A DNA stretch of 62,810 bases, taken from Candidatus Cloacimonadota bacterium (GTDB taxonomy: Bacteria; Cloacimonadota; Cloacimonadia; Cloacimonadales; TCS61). The notes below the pieces were generated by a model. That model saw only the letters and a list, made by a program, of their open reading frames with translations. It was not told the DNA's origin and did not search any database. Shown piece after piece: positions 53,602 through 62,319 of this stretch (its first letter is position 1; each line of letters starts with the position of its first letter). The stretch spans positions 1 through 62,810 of the forward strand of contig JAIPGP010000008.1 of NCBI GenBank assembly GCA_021735645.1, given 5' to 3'. The translations under genes were made by a program, and so were the position numbers.

Positions 53602-55675
53602 GGTAATCCGCCAGTTTGTCCAATAAACTCTTTGCCTTGGGTATCACATCACTCTTAGGATATTTTCTGGTTAAAAGATTCAGGTTCACTATCGCCAGAT
53701 AAGGTCGATCAGTTTTTCTGTAAATCTGAGCCTGCTGATACAAAGCATACGGCTCCATCGGACTTTCTACACTTAATACTTTATCAAATAACCGCTCTGC
53801 TTCAGTAAGTTTCTCTCTTCTCAAATAGATTTCACCCAATAAATAACGGCAATTGATTGCCAGTATATTACGGGGATATTTATCAATGAATTCCTGAGCT
53901 TTGATAATCAGCTCATCATGCTTATATTCATAATAATACTCTGAAATCTGACGGTACTCTTCCAAAACAGGATCAAGCTTCATGGCATGTTCGTTGTTTG
54001 CCGATGATGCCGATTCAGGCTTCTCAACTTGACCACTGCCGGTTGCTTCTGCTGGCGGACTATCGGTAGCTTCTTTCGGCTTTTCTCTGGTTTGCTGCTC
54101 ACTTACATCACCCCAGCTTTGCACAATAGGCAACGCTGGTAGATAACGATATCTTATTTCAAATGTCCAGATTATCTGGTTCTCCCATTCGCTTGATTGT
54201 ACGCTTTTTATGGTTCCTTCCGGGAAACAGCTCGATATTGTGACTATGTTTTCCCGCTTTGTAGTTGACCCAAATATCGAAAATCCATCACTATTACCCT
54301 GTATATTCGTCAACCAGCTTACTGGATTCTGTTCAAACATCTTAGTGAGACTTTCCAGAATCTGAGACCAGATTGCCTTATTGTTATATAATGATTTCAT
54401 TTTATCTAATTGATTACTTAGCCTTTGTATCTCATCCTGAATTCCTGGCCCTGGATCATGCTCAGATTTTATCTGCTCATACTCACCTTTTTTGGTCTCA
54501 TATTGCATTTCCAGAACATTTAGCTGATTCTGTATATCCATGATATTATTCGTAAAGGTAAAGCTGATCCCCAGCAGAATTGCTAACATGAGAAAGCTAT
54601 GCCAGGAAAACTGAACTATTTTCTGGCTCTTTATTACTTTCTTTTCCAGGAAATTGGTCTGAAGTATCTGAGTTGATTTACTATGTAATATTTTACAGGC
54701 AATTGATATTGGTATCACATAAGCTGCCAGCTCTTCCTCGGGCAATTCCTCACCCAGTTCTTCTGCAAAGAGTAAATCACTAAATTTGAATCTACTTACT
54801 TCTGCCGCGGGAAAAGTATTGGCAATCGCATCGATCATCGCATCCTGACAGTATTCTCCGCAAACAATCACCTTCTCTACATGAGGAATTTCCATCTCAT
54901 CCTGATATAATGCCAGGCGGGAACATATCTCATGCTCCAAATCAATTGATTCTGAACTGGTTAAGATTGGCAGACTTTTGACAAATTCGTCGCCCTTCAT
55001 CAAAATGCCTTTCTTATAATCAAAACCCAGGTAGATCACCAGTAGATCATCTTCTTTGTTCAATTCATAGTTCATCCGGACAGCATTGATCAGCGAAATG
55101 TCATTGCTGTCTATCAAACTATAATAATATTTTCGCTCACTTTGAATCTGATTGTATTTCTGTAAATAGCTGAATAACCTGTTCTCTCCCTTATGGATTA
55201 ATATACAAGTCTGATCCTGAGCGGTTTGCACCAGTCCCCACATCACTTCTTTATCACGCATTTCATCTGCATTCAAAAGATTCAGCTTTATCAGATCACG
55301 CCGGGATAAACTTCGTATTGATCTATCCAGATAGTTTATCGATAGTTTCTCATCATTGGCATTAAGTCCAATTCGACCCTGGTTTAAAGGAAAAATACTT
55401 AAAAGATGCTCATGCGGAGAAATTACTGAGTCTAATTCGCTTTCTTCTCCTAAACTTATACCCGGAAGTGATTCCATTATCAGCTCTTCACTCTCAATTT
55501 CCGGGGTCTGGGTATCAAAATTACGACCACCCTCATGATAAATGGAACATTCCATCTCGGTTTTTTTTAGATCAATCAATATCGGATGCCCATTACTATT
55601 GATGATCTGAGCAATCTTCAATATTGGTCCATCTTCAAAGATCCCAAAATAATATTTCCGAGTTTTTTTTGCCAT
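53594..55675 (-). CDS. PilM/PilN-like protein fused to C-terminal TPRs
   Basis: 693 residues in three parts. Residues 1-340 resemble an actin-like PilM domain, cytoplasmic (LLVIYLGFDYKKGILMKGDE, EKVIVCGEYCQDAMIDAIAN). One membrane helix (about 355-373) and a coiled coil (about 375-440) plus small domain (to about 520) resemble PilN. A Pro/Ala/Glu-rich linker (about 522-560) leads to helical repeats (about 570-690; NILAINCRYLLGEIYLRREK) of YfiO/TPR type. In standard pili PilM and PilN are separate proteins; the fusion with TPRs is unusual. Order and overlaps with PilT-like and PilO-like genes support the assignment. Confidence 0.78.
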   Translation of the reverse strand: MAKKTRKYYFGIFEDGPILKIAQIINSNGHPILIDLKKTEMECSIYHEGGRNFDTQTPEIESEELIMESLPGISLGEESELDSVISPHEHLLSIFPLNQGRIGLNANDEKLSINYLDRSIRSLSRRDLIKLNLLNADEMRDKEVMWGLVQTAQDQTCILIHKGENRLFSYLQKYNQIQSERKYYYSLIDSNDISLINAVRMNYELNKEDDLLVIYLGFDYKKGILMKGDEFVKSLPILTSSESIDLEHEICSRLALYQDEMEIPHVEKVIVCGEYCQDAMIDAIANTFPAAEVSRFKFSDLLFAEELGEELPEEELAAYVIPISIACKILHSKSTQILQTNFLEKKVIKSQKIVQFSWHSFLMLAILLGISFTFTNNIMDIQNQLNVLEMQYETKKGEYEQIKSEHDPGPGIQDEIQRLSNQLDKMKSLYNNKAIWSQILESLTKMFEQNPVSWLTNIQGNSDGFSIFGSTTKRENIVTISSCFPEGTIKSVQSSEWENQIIWTFEIRYRYLPALPIVQSWGDVSEQQTREKPKEATDSPPAEATGSGQVEKPESASSANNEHAMKLDPVLEEYRQISEYYYEYKHDELIIKAQEFIDKYPRNILAINCRYLLGEIYLRREKLTEAERLFDKVLSVESPMEPYALYQQAQIYRKTDRPYLAIVNLNLLTRKYPKSDVIPKAKSLLDKLADYHE

Positions 55676-55683
55676 TATTTATC

Positions 55684-56898
55684 CTAAGTGTATTGCATTA
55701 ATTGTGCTATTCTCACTTTGCTGTTTGAAAAATTTATCGCGGTTTCTTTTGTGATTAGTCCTTTGCGATATAATCGGAATAAATCCTGTTCCATTGTCAG
55801 CATGCCGCGTGTCTGTCCCTCATTCATCATCTGATATATTTCCGCCAGATTGTTATTGTGAATTGCTGCACGTACAGAACTGTCTACCGATAAAATTTCC
55901 CTGGCCATCACTCTGCCCTTCGTCCTCCCCGGCAGCAGTCGCTGAGATATTACGATACTGAGTGTGTCCGCCAGCCGATGACGGATCCGGTCCTGCTCAT
56001 TTGCCGAAAATTCGGCAATGAAACGGTGCAGTGTATCTGTCGCCGAACTGGTATGCAAAGTAGAAAAAGTTTTATGTCCACTATCTGTGATCTCCAGTGC
56101 AGCAGCAATTTCTGTAGAATTCCTGATCTCGCCTATCACGATCATATCAGGGTCCTGGCGTAAGGACTGAATAATTCCGCCCGCAAAGGAATTCACGTCT
56201 GTACCTACCTCCCGATGCCTCACCAGGCATTTCTTGGAAGGATGAATATATTCGATCGGGTTTCCTATTATAATGATCTCACCATTATTTCTGGAATTAT
56301 TATAGTCAATAATGGCATCAAGTGTTGTACTCTTTCCCGAACCGGTTAGTCCCGTTATCAAAGTAAGACCATACTTCTCCTTATCCATATCAAGCCGTTC
56401 TATTACAGCCTGTGAAAAACCCATACTATTTAATGACATGGGAGTTGCATTTATTAACCGCATGTTTAGAGCCAACCCGTTTTGATCAAGATATATATTT
56501 CCACGAGCTCGACGATTTTGCTCTCCGGATTCCGGATTTATCGCCAGATCAAGGGCTCCATTTTTCAATAGCATTTCCAGATATTCCTCTTCCACAAAAC
56601 TTAAAATAAATATCTCTTCGTCAACTTTTCGCAGGTTGCCATATTCCGCAATAGGTGCCTTATTCCCATCAATTCTCATCCAGACCTGCCGTCTGCATCC
56701 GGCAGCGCCCATATCAAGATCCGAAGCTTTTTTGCCCGACATTAATTCCAGAAAATGGGCTGTCAACTGGTCACTATAATTCTGCCAGGTCCGGTTCTTC
56801 ATCATTAAATTATGCAAATACCGCAAACGAGGACGACCCTTCAGCGGTATTTCCTGCATATCTGCTTCACTTATATTATACTTTAGTTCCATCTTCAT
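55684..56898 (-). CDS. PilT-like ATPase with altered Asp box
   Basis: 404 residues of the type II/IV secretion ATPase family. Walker A GLTGSGKSTT (about 183-192), Walker B DPDMIVIGEIR (about 250-260) and His box SGHKTFSTLHTSS (about 273-285) are intact. The Asp box, normally EDPIEY, reads GNPIEYIHP, so both acidic residues are gone. The N-terminal PAS-like domain carries an extra 40 residues at the front. By family it would power pilus retraction. Whether it hydrolyses ATP normally is uncertain. The 3' part of the upstream regulator gene overlaps its start by 23 bases. Confidence 0.85.
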   Translation of the reverse strand: MKMELKYNISEADMQEIPLKGRPRLRYLHNLMMKNRTWQNYSDQLTAHFLELMSGKKASDLDMGAAGCRRQVWMRIDGNKAPIAEYGNLRKVDEEIFILSFVEEEYLEMLLKNGALDLAINPESGEQNRRARGNIYLDQNGLALNMRLINATPMSLNSMGFSQAVIERLDMDKEKYGLTLITGLTGSGKSTTLDAIIDYNNSRNNGEIIIIGNPIEYIHPSKKCLVRHREVGTDVNSFAGGIIQSLRQDPDMIVIGEIRNSTEIAAALEITDSGHKTFSTLHTSSATDTLHRFIAEFSANEQDRIRHRLADTLSIVISQRLLPGRTKGRVMAREILSVDSSVRAAIHNNNLAEIYQMMNEGQTRGMLTMEQDLFRLYRKGLITKETAINFSNSKVRIAQLMQYT

Positions 56899-57748
56899 TC
56901 TCTTTTGTCACCTTTTCATAACCCACGAATAATCCCAGCTTTCCCAGAGCACTTTTCCAGCGCTGATAAAATATATACATCAGATTTATGGTATAACGCT
57001 TTAAGGCTCTTTCATCCCGAAATCTAAAAAATTCCATGATCTGCTGCCTTCTAAAATGCCGTACCCTCGCTTCTGTTACCGCCCGTAAGCCGGTAAATAA
57101 ATAACTGATATTTAAAAAAGATTCCTCGCCCCAACATTGACCTGCATAGAGCGATTCTACTTTGATCGTTCCCAGTAACACACCCAGTTCGCCAGACTCT
57201 ACCAGTATTATGCTGCCATTCTTATCATCCATGGGAACAATATCTCCAGGCTGATAATGTCTGATTATTGATATCTCTTCAAATTGCATTACATCATCAG
57301 CGGAAAAACCCTTTAGCATCTGAGGTAAAGTCCTTTCCAGCTTGGATTTGGTGCCCGTCTCGAGTATATCAGGAGAACCCAGACTTTCTGCATAGGCAAA
57401 TCCTCGCCGCACTACATCCAGAAATTCATCTGCCATTATTGGTTTGGCTATATAATGAAATGCCCCTTCCCGAATAGCCCGTACGGCATTCTCCAGTGTT
57501 GAAAAACCGGTGGTGATTATGATCACTGCAAATGGATGACGACGTTTGATCTCTTTCATCAATTGCATACCATCCATCCGCGGCATGCAGATATCAAGTA
57601 CATAAAGATCAAACTTCTGATATTCCAGCTTCTCAAGAGCATCTTCCCCATCTACTGCAGAAGTGGTCAAATACCCCTCGTCTCGCAGAAATTCTTCTAA
57701 TAAATCTCTGATATTCTTATCATCATCTACTATTAAAACCCTTTTCAT
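56876..57748 (-). CDS. Response regulator: receiver plus cNMP-binding-like domain
   Basis: 290 residues. The receiver (1-120) is complete: acidic DDD at 8-10, phospho-acceptor Asp52 (YVLDICMPRMDG), Thr79/80 and Lys102 (YIAKP). A cyclic-nucleotide-binding-like beta-roll follows (about 150-250; EISIIRHYQPGDIVPM, GSIILVESGELGVLLG, AGQCWGEESFLNISYLFTGLRAVTEARV). No DNA-binding helix-turn-helix is clear at the end, so it may act by protein contact or as a second-messenger sensor. It lies between a degenerate kinase and a PilT-like ATPase, which suggests control of the pilus machine. No known two-domain system with this exact order comes to mind. Confidence 0.85.
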   Translation of the reverse strand: MKRVLIVDDDKNIRDLLEEFLRDEGYLTTSAVDGEDALEKLEYQKFDLYVLDICMPRMDGMQLMKEIKRRHPFAVIIITTGFSTLENAVRAIREGAFHYIAKPIMADEFLDVVRRGFAYAESLGSPDILETGTKSKLERTLPQMLKGFSADDVMQFEEISIIRHYQPGDIVPMDDKNGSIILVESGELGVLLGTIKVESLYAGQCWGEESFLNISYLFTGLRAVTEARVRHFRRQQIMEFFRFRDERALKRYTINLMYIFYQRWKSALGKLGLFVGYEKVTKENEDGTKV

Positions 57749-57750
57749 AT

Positions 57751-58593
57751 CTACTCCTCAGAAGTGATCGCACTCTTCTGCCTGAAACTCTCCATACTTT
57801 CTAATATTGCAATCATTTTATTTACCGAATCAGCTATCTCATTGCTGCTCCGAGCTAAATCATCATTCTCAAATTCCGCTGCCGCCTTCTTTATCCGCTT
57901 CAATGATAAGGATACTACACATAATTGCGTATTTATATCCCGATCAATCCACACGATATCTTTCACAGCCTCACATAACTTATTCATATTCTTATTTTCT
58001 TCGCTTACTTTGTCAAGTCTTTCACTAACTAATACCTTCTCTTTCTCCGATTCATGCTTATCTATACCAGCATTCACAGTTAGATCGTTTAAATAATTTA
58101 CTATAAATCCGATTACGCAGAACAATCCCGAATACGATAATAAATAGATCGTGCCAAAATCCTCCCAGCTCCCTGTAGGCGACTCCAGCCAGCCCAGCCG
58201 GTAACTCGCTATCAAACCCAGCAATGAAAATGTGCCTATCAAACCTGTCGTCACTCCACCCGTCCGGGGGATCAATAAACTTGCAGTTATCACCGGGATT
58301 AAGTATAACCAGCTGAAATAACTACCTGGACCTCCGGTCAAGTGAACTGATAAAGTAGCAAATACTATATCCAGTACTATCTGAATAATTATTGCAAACT
58401 GACTTTCACCACCTTTCTGTAGATGAAAATATAGATTCAATGCCACTAATCCGCCAAAAACTCCCAGATATACTAAAGGTTGATAAGCTCCGGAATTGTG
58501 CAATAATTCCAGTGTTCCCACACACATTACTACCAGGATCATAAACCAGCGCAGGTTTGACCACCATTTTAAAATCTTTTCTCGATAATACAT
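57751..58593 (-). CDS. Membrane sensor with degenerate histidine-kinase dimerisation domain
   Basis: 280 residues. Six hydrophobic helices (about 15-35, 38-58, 65-88, 92-112, 115-132, 150-168) resemble the PilS-type sensor. A coiled coil (about 178-210) leads to a helical pair (about 211-270), ending without a catalytic ATPase domain. The H-box position reads DRDINTQL (about 217-224) where kinases have (S/N)HEI(N/R)NPL, so the phospho-acceptor His is Arg. It cannot be a working kinase by itself. It may sense membrane state and bind the neighbouring receiver. It follows the LamG gene with no gap and is three bases before the response-regulator gene. Confidence 0.7.
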   Translation of the reverse strand: MYYREKILKWWSNLRWFMILVVMCVGTLELLHNSGAYQPLVYLGVFGGLVALNLYFHLQKGGESQFAIIIQIVLDIVFATLSVHLTGGPGSYFSWLYLIPVITASLLIPRTGGVTTGLIGTFSLLGLIASYRLGWLESPTGSWEDFGTIYLLSYSGLFCVIGFIVNYLNDLTVNAGIDKHESEKEKVLVSERLDKVSEENKNMNKLCEAVKDIVWIDRDINTQLCVVSLSLKRIKKAAAEFENDDLARSSNEIADSVNKMIAILESMESFRQKSAITSEE

Positions 58594-59715
58594 CTAGATT
58601 CTCCATTCCACTAATTTTGGCATCTTTATCCCATCATAGATCATCAATTGCATCAATTGACCGATTGTCATCACATCTGCTATTGAACGCATTGAATCCA
58701 GTGATCCATTGACTCCGGACTTTCTTCCCTGGCCATTTGGTGCTCCCACAATATGCCCGATCGTTAAAACACTGCTATTGGATTTTGCTGGCATGCCTGT
58801 TGCATTAATACTATTTATTGCCCAAAGATCAGCATCCACCACACCTACCATGATCTCCTGTTTTTGCATATTTAGAACTCCTACAATAAAATGCCAGGCA
58901 AGAAAGTCCATTTGATCTTCAGCAATTTGTAAAGTAACACTTTCATTGCCAATATTGGTAACGACAAAAAACCGAAGATCAATTGTTGGATGACCTACAA
59001 ATTTTGTTTTAGCATCCAGCGTAAATCCAGTGATCTGATTACCCTGATCATCAGAAGTTTCTGTGATAATATTACCAAAATCTACAGGTCCTACCTGTTC
59101 AAATTTTACCCAGGTTGCAATTGTCAGCATATCATCATATTCTTCAGTTATATCTGAACCCATGTCCACATAATCCTCATCCCCATCAAAGGTTAATCCG
59201 GAACCATACATACCTTCTATCCAGCTACTGTCATCCATATCGATCATGGTCCCATCATAACCAAAATCAGATAGATCTGTTAAAGTTGTGCCGGAACCCT
59301 CATCCATTGTATAATAGCCAAACTGATCTTCGGGCTGAGTAATAAAAAAATCTATTAAGGCTCGTGAATTTGAGGCTATAGACTGACCGGATTGCCAGCT
59401 TTTGATATAAGGTATCACCTCCACTGTATCACCTGCTACCGGTATATAACATATGCTGTCTATCTCACCTATACTTAACGCAAATTGCGGCGTATTCCAG
59501 GTTTGTGCCACGCCCTGCATTATCACTTCTCCGGATTGCAGCTTCTGCATGCCATAGCTGAGAGCATAGCTTCCCAATAATTCCGTCTGCATATTCAGGA
59601 GGCTGTGGTCTAAGGAATCATTAATTTTGGTTAAATTACTCTGTAAGTTGCTTAAATTTGTGCCTATCACTAATGCCATTAAGACAACTAATATTAAATT
59701 AATTTTTCCCATCAT
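58594..59715 (-). CDS. Membrane-anchored LamG-domain protein (pilin-like N-terminus)
   Basis: 373 residues. The N-terminal hydrophobic helix (about 4-20; INLILVVLMALVIGTNL) and following amphipathic stretch resemble a pilin-like stalk without a GFTLIE processing site. Residues about 125-360 are a concanavalin/LamG-type lectin domain (FGYYTMDEGSGTTLTDLSDF, GLTFDGDEDYVDMG, DDMLTIATWVKFEQVG, GSLDSMRSIADVMT). It is a paralogue of the next gene upstream but lacks its Gly-Asn arrays. Placed in a pilus-like operon, it may be a minor pilin or tip adhesin that binds carbohydrate. That role is inference. Confidence 0.78.
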   Translation of the reverse strand: MMGKINLILVVLMALVIGTNLSNLQSNLTKINDSLDHSLLNMQTELLGSYALSYGMQKLQSGEVIMQGVAQTWNTPQFALSIGEIDSICYIPVAGDTVEVIPYIKSWQSGQSIASNSRALIDFFITQPEDQFGYYTMDEGSGTTLTDLSDFGYDGTMIDMDDSSWIEGMYGSGLTFDGDEDYVDMGSDITEEYDDMLTIATWVKFEQVGPVDFGNIITETSDDQGNQITGFTLDAKTKFVGHPTIDLRFFVVTNIGNESVTLQIAEDQMDFLAWHFIVGVLNMQKQEIMVGVVDADLWAINSINATGMPAKSNSSVLTIGHIVGAPNGQGRKSGVNGSLDSMRSIADVMTIGQLMQLMIYDGIKMPKLVEWRI

Positions 59716-59765
59716 AACCTCCTAATTATTTTTTTTCTGCTCAAGCAGACATTACCATGTTTCCG

Positions 59766-61301
59766 CTAAATTTTCCAATCCCTCAAAACTGGCTTCATCA
59801 CTCCATGATAAAGCATTAGTTGACGCAATTGCTGAGGGGTCATGGCATCTGCTATCAATCTCAAAGCATCTATTGAGCCATCAAAACCGGAATATGTTAC
59901 CGGACAAGGTCCATAACCGTGGCAATTTCCATGCCCCCAGCCCCAGGCATAGGCATTCCCATTGCCATTTCCACCGTTACCATTGCCATTAACATTATTG
60001 CCATTACCATTACCACTATTGCCATTGCCATTGCCACCGTTACCATTACCATTACCCCAGCCATAATGATTGCCGTTATTACCATGCCCATTGCCTTGAC
60101 CATAGTCACCATCTGCATCCAGGATACTGCCAAGCGTGATATTGCTTGTTGCGTCTCTGGCTGGTAAGGAAGTGGCGCTTATGGACTCTACTGCCCAGAT
60201 ATCTTCATCCACTAAGCCTAAACTTATTGTCTGGTCTTCTGTATTTACTACTACTGCTATATAATGCCAGTCAAGAATATCTATTTCCCAGTCATATACT
60301 CTTAAATCCACATCCTCTAAGCCGCTGGATGTAACAATTTCAAAATGGAAATCTATATATTCATCTCCACTATTTCCATTGCCCCAGCCATAGTGATTGC
60401 CATTATTGCCACCACCCCAGCCCCAGCCCCAGTGGTTGCCGTTGCCGCCATTTCCATTGCTATTTCCGTTCCCATTTCCACTGTTTCCGTTGCCGTTGCC
60501 ATTACCGTTGCCATTACCATTGCCGTTACCATTGCCATTACCATTACCATTGCCATTGCCATTACCGTTGCCCATATTACTTTCATCAAAAGTAACTTTC
60601 ATTTCTAAAGTAAAACCGGTAACCTGATTACCATCTAAATCTGAGTTCTCGGTTAGTATTGTGCCCCATTCTCCATGATTCCCGCTGTCTATGGCTATCC
60701 AGGCAGCCAGAGTCAGCAGATCGTCATATTCCTGAGCAATTTCTTCTCCCAGATACACATTATCATCATCACCGTCAAAATCCAAAGCATAAGAATCCAC
60801 TCCTGTTACCCAGTCTGTATCATCCATATTCACCAGTGCTCCATTATAGGCATAACCAGAGCTGTCGCTTAATACTCCACCTGCTCCATCATCAAACATA
60901 TAATAGGCAAACTGCTCTTCTGGCTGAACAATATTGAAGCCCAATGTAGCTGAAGACACTCTGCTGTTTTCTCCATCTACAGATTCACCTCTGATATAAG
61001 GAATTATCTTCACGGTATCGCCTACTCCTGGAATATATTGAATACTGTCAATATTGCTGGACATCACTTCAAAATCATCAGCAATCCAGGTTACTGGCAC
61101 ACCTTCCAGTAATACCTCTCCCGATTCCAGTTTGTGGATGCCATAATTCATGGCAAAACTTCCCATTGATTTCATCTGGAAAGTCTCATGGTACTTGTTC
61201 ATCTCTGCCGACAAGTTCGCGGCATTTTTGCTCAAACTGCTAAAGTTTGTTCCTACAACAATCACTACTATAAACACAATAAAAATATTAATTCGTCCCA
61301 T
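59766..61301 (-). CDS. Membrane-anchored LamG-domain protein with two Gly-Asn repeat arrays
   Basis: 511 residues. An N-terminal helix (INIFIVFIVVIVVGTNF) and pilin-like stalk are followed by a LamG-type domain (FAYYMFDDGAGGVLSDSSGY, YALDFDGDDDNVYLGE, DLLTLAAWIAID, GFDGSIDALRLIADAMTPQQ). Two loops carry low-complexity inserts, about residues 243-313 (long GN runs) and about 399-463 (GN runs with His/Tyr/Trp). The paralogue downstream has short loops at the same two places, so the arrays are insertions into exposed loops. Two Cys (GNCHGYGPCP) close the second array. It may bind polymer or metal, or phase-vary in length; unproven. Confidence 0.8.
   Translation of the reverse strand: MGRINIFIVFIVVIVVGTNFSSLSKNAANLSAEMNKYHETFQMKSMGSFAMNYGIHKLESGEVLLEGVPVTWIADDFEVMSSNIDSIQYIPGVGDTVKIIPYIRGESVDGENSRVSSATLGFNIVQPEEQFAYYMFDDGAGGVLSDSSGYAYNGALVNMDDTDWVTGVDSYALDFDGDDDNVYLGEEIAQEYDDLLTLAAWIAIDSGNHGEWGTILTENSDLDGNQVTGFTLEMKVTFDESNMGNGNGNGNGNGNGNGNGNGNGNGNGNGNGNSGNGNGNSNGNGGNGNHWGWGWGGGNNGNHYGWGNGNSGDEYIDFHFEIVTSSGLEDVDLRVYDWEIDILDWHYIAVVVNTEDQTISLGLVDEDIWAVESISATSLPARDATSNITLGSILDADGDYGQGNGHGNNGNHYGWGNGNGNGGNGNGNSGNGNGNNVNGNGNGGNGNGNAYAWGWGHGNCHGYGPCPVTYSGFDGSIDALRLIADAMTPQQLRQLMLYHGVMKPVLRDWKI
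59914..60106 (-). repeat. Gly-Asn coding repeat array 2
   Basis: About 190 bases of imperfect six-base units (GG(C/T)AA(C/T) in coding sense), encoding GNGNGG/HYGWGN-type repeats. Variation is mainly synonymous, so selection on the peptide or replication slippage is likely. Confidence 0.85.
60365..60575 (-). repeat. Gly-Asn coding repeat array 1
   Basis: About 210 bases of six-base units encoding uninterrupted GNGN for about 25 dipeptides, then GNS/GNG/HWGWGWGGG variants. The longest pure run is at about 60480-60570. Confidence 0.88.
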
Positions 61302-61310
61302 CTTATCCTC

Positions 61311-61883
61311 CTATATTGCTAGGTTTGGGAAATACTTGCGTATTACCAGTGTTCTCGCTCTCATTGTATCAGTATTATATTGTCCCTGATACACCGCCAG
61401 TATGATCTGAATAGACCTGATCTGTGCTCTGCCTACCGCTGTAGCCAAAGCTGCACTACTTATTTCATTTCCATCTATATCAAAATAAATTATCTCTATC
61501 GGAGCAGCTAAATAGATGGGTCCTATATCTGGTTTTCCGTCTATCTGCATATTCAAAGAATAACCAAAATTTGCATCTTCACCTCCTGTATTAATTTTCA
61601 CTAAATATATCGTTTCATCACCTTCATCCAGTTTTGTATTCAGCCACACAGTATTCGACAGGGCGGCTGGAAATGCCTCCACTGCTTCCGGCAGCTCATA
61701 ACCCACTTTATCCATCAAGTAATCATCAATTATATTGCTGACATATTCCAGCTCGGTGATGATCTGCATCTCACCTTTCAGGATCATATTATTTTCCTGT
61801 ATTGTGATCAAAGAGGTAAACATGGTCACCATCAGCAAACCGCCTATTATTGTTGCACCTATTATATCTAATAAACTTTGCAT
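61311..61883 (-). CDS. Pilin-like membrane-anchored protein 2
   Basis: 190 residues. A hydrophobic helix near the N-terminus (about 5-26; DIIGATIIGGLLMVTMFTSL) then an amphipathic helix (ENNMILKGEMQIITELEYVS) and a beta-rich domain (about 75-180; NTVWLNTKLDEGDETIYLVK, RAQIRSIQIILAVYQGQ). This is the layout of a PilW/GspJ-type minor pseudopilin but without a recognisable prepilin peptidase site. It starts one base after the preceding gene's stop. The function follows from context only. Confidence 0.6.
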   Translation of the reverse strand: MQSLLDIIGATIIGGLLMVTMFTSLITIQENNMILKGEMQIITELEYVSNIIDDYLMDKVGYELPEAVEAFPAALSNTVWLNTKLDEGDETIYLVKINTGGEDANFGYSLNMQIDGKPDIGPIYLAAPIEIIYFDIDGNEISSAALATAVGRAQIRSIQIILAVYQGQYNTDTMRARTLVIRKYFPNLAI

Positions 61884-61884
61884 C

Positions 61885-62316
61885 TTAGATACCCATATCC
61901 GCGATTAATTTCTGTAATGGGTTTGCAGCAGTACCCATCCACAGCGTATCTCCAATCCCCGGATTGCAGGCTATGCGCAGATCAAATCTCAAAAAATTAC
62001 TCTCCGATCCCACATCGGTGCCTATTGAATCACACCAGTTTGACTCTACATTGATATGATAATCTATGTCCATCAAAGTTATTAGTCGCGTGGTATCTGC
62101 CCAGGTTGTCTCTAATTCATCAAATGACACCAGATCCGCTATATATGAAAACTCGATCTCCTGAAACACTCCCTCTGCCAGCTTCAATGCCTGTAACCGG
62201 GCAAACTCCCGATTATGCATATCATACCAGCGGAATAAATTATTGTAATATCCCAGCATCATAGTAGAAAATAATAATATCGCCAGTAGCACTAACATTG
62301 TCTGTCCATAAGCCAT
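61885..62316 (-). CDS. Pilin-like membrane-anchored protein 1
   Basis: 143 residues. It begins MAYGQTMLVLLAILLFSTMM, with GQ followed by a hydrophobic helix as in PilX/PilV or Tad-type minor pilins, then a helix (REFARLQALKLAEGVFQEIE) and a beta-rich C-terminus with two Cys (NWCDS, RIACNPG). No Glu5 or GFTLIE motif is seen. It lies three bases after the truncated ATPase gene, so it is part of the same operon. Confidence 0.6.
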   Translation of the reverse strand: MAYGQTMLVLLAILLFSTMMLGYYNNLFRWYDMHNREFARLQALKLAEGVFQEIEFSYIADLVSFDELETTWADTTRLITLMDIDYHINVESNWCDSIGTDVGSESNFLRFDLRIACNPGIGDTLWMGTAANPLQKLIADMGI

Positions 62317-62319
62317 ATC

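Noticed and set aside
60345-60627. Long plus-strand frames opposite the Gly-Asn arrays (Ala/Ile- or Pro/Leu-rich)
   Set aside because: They are antisense shadows of the hexanucleotide repeat and have no ribosome site or protein-like composition.
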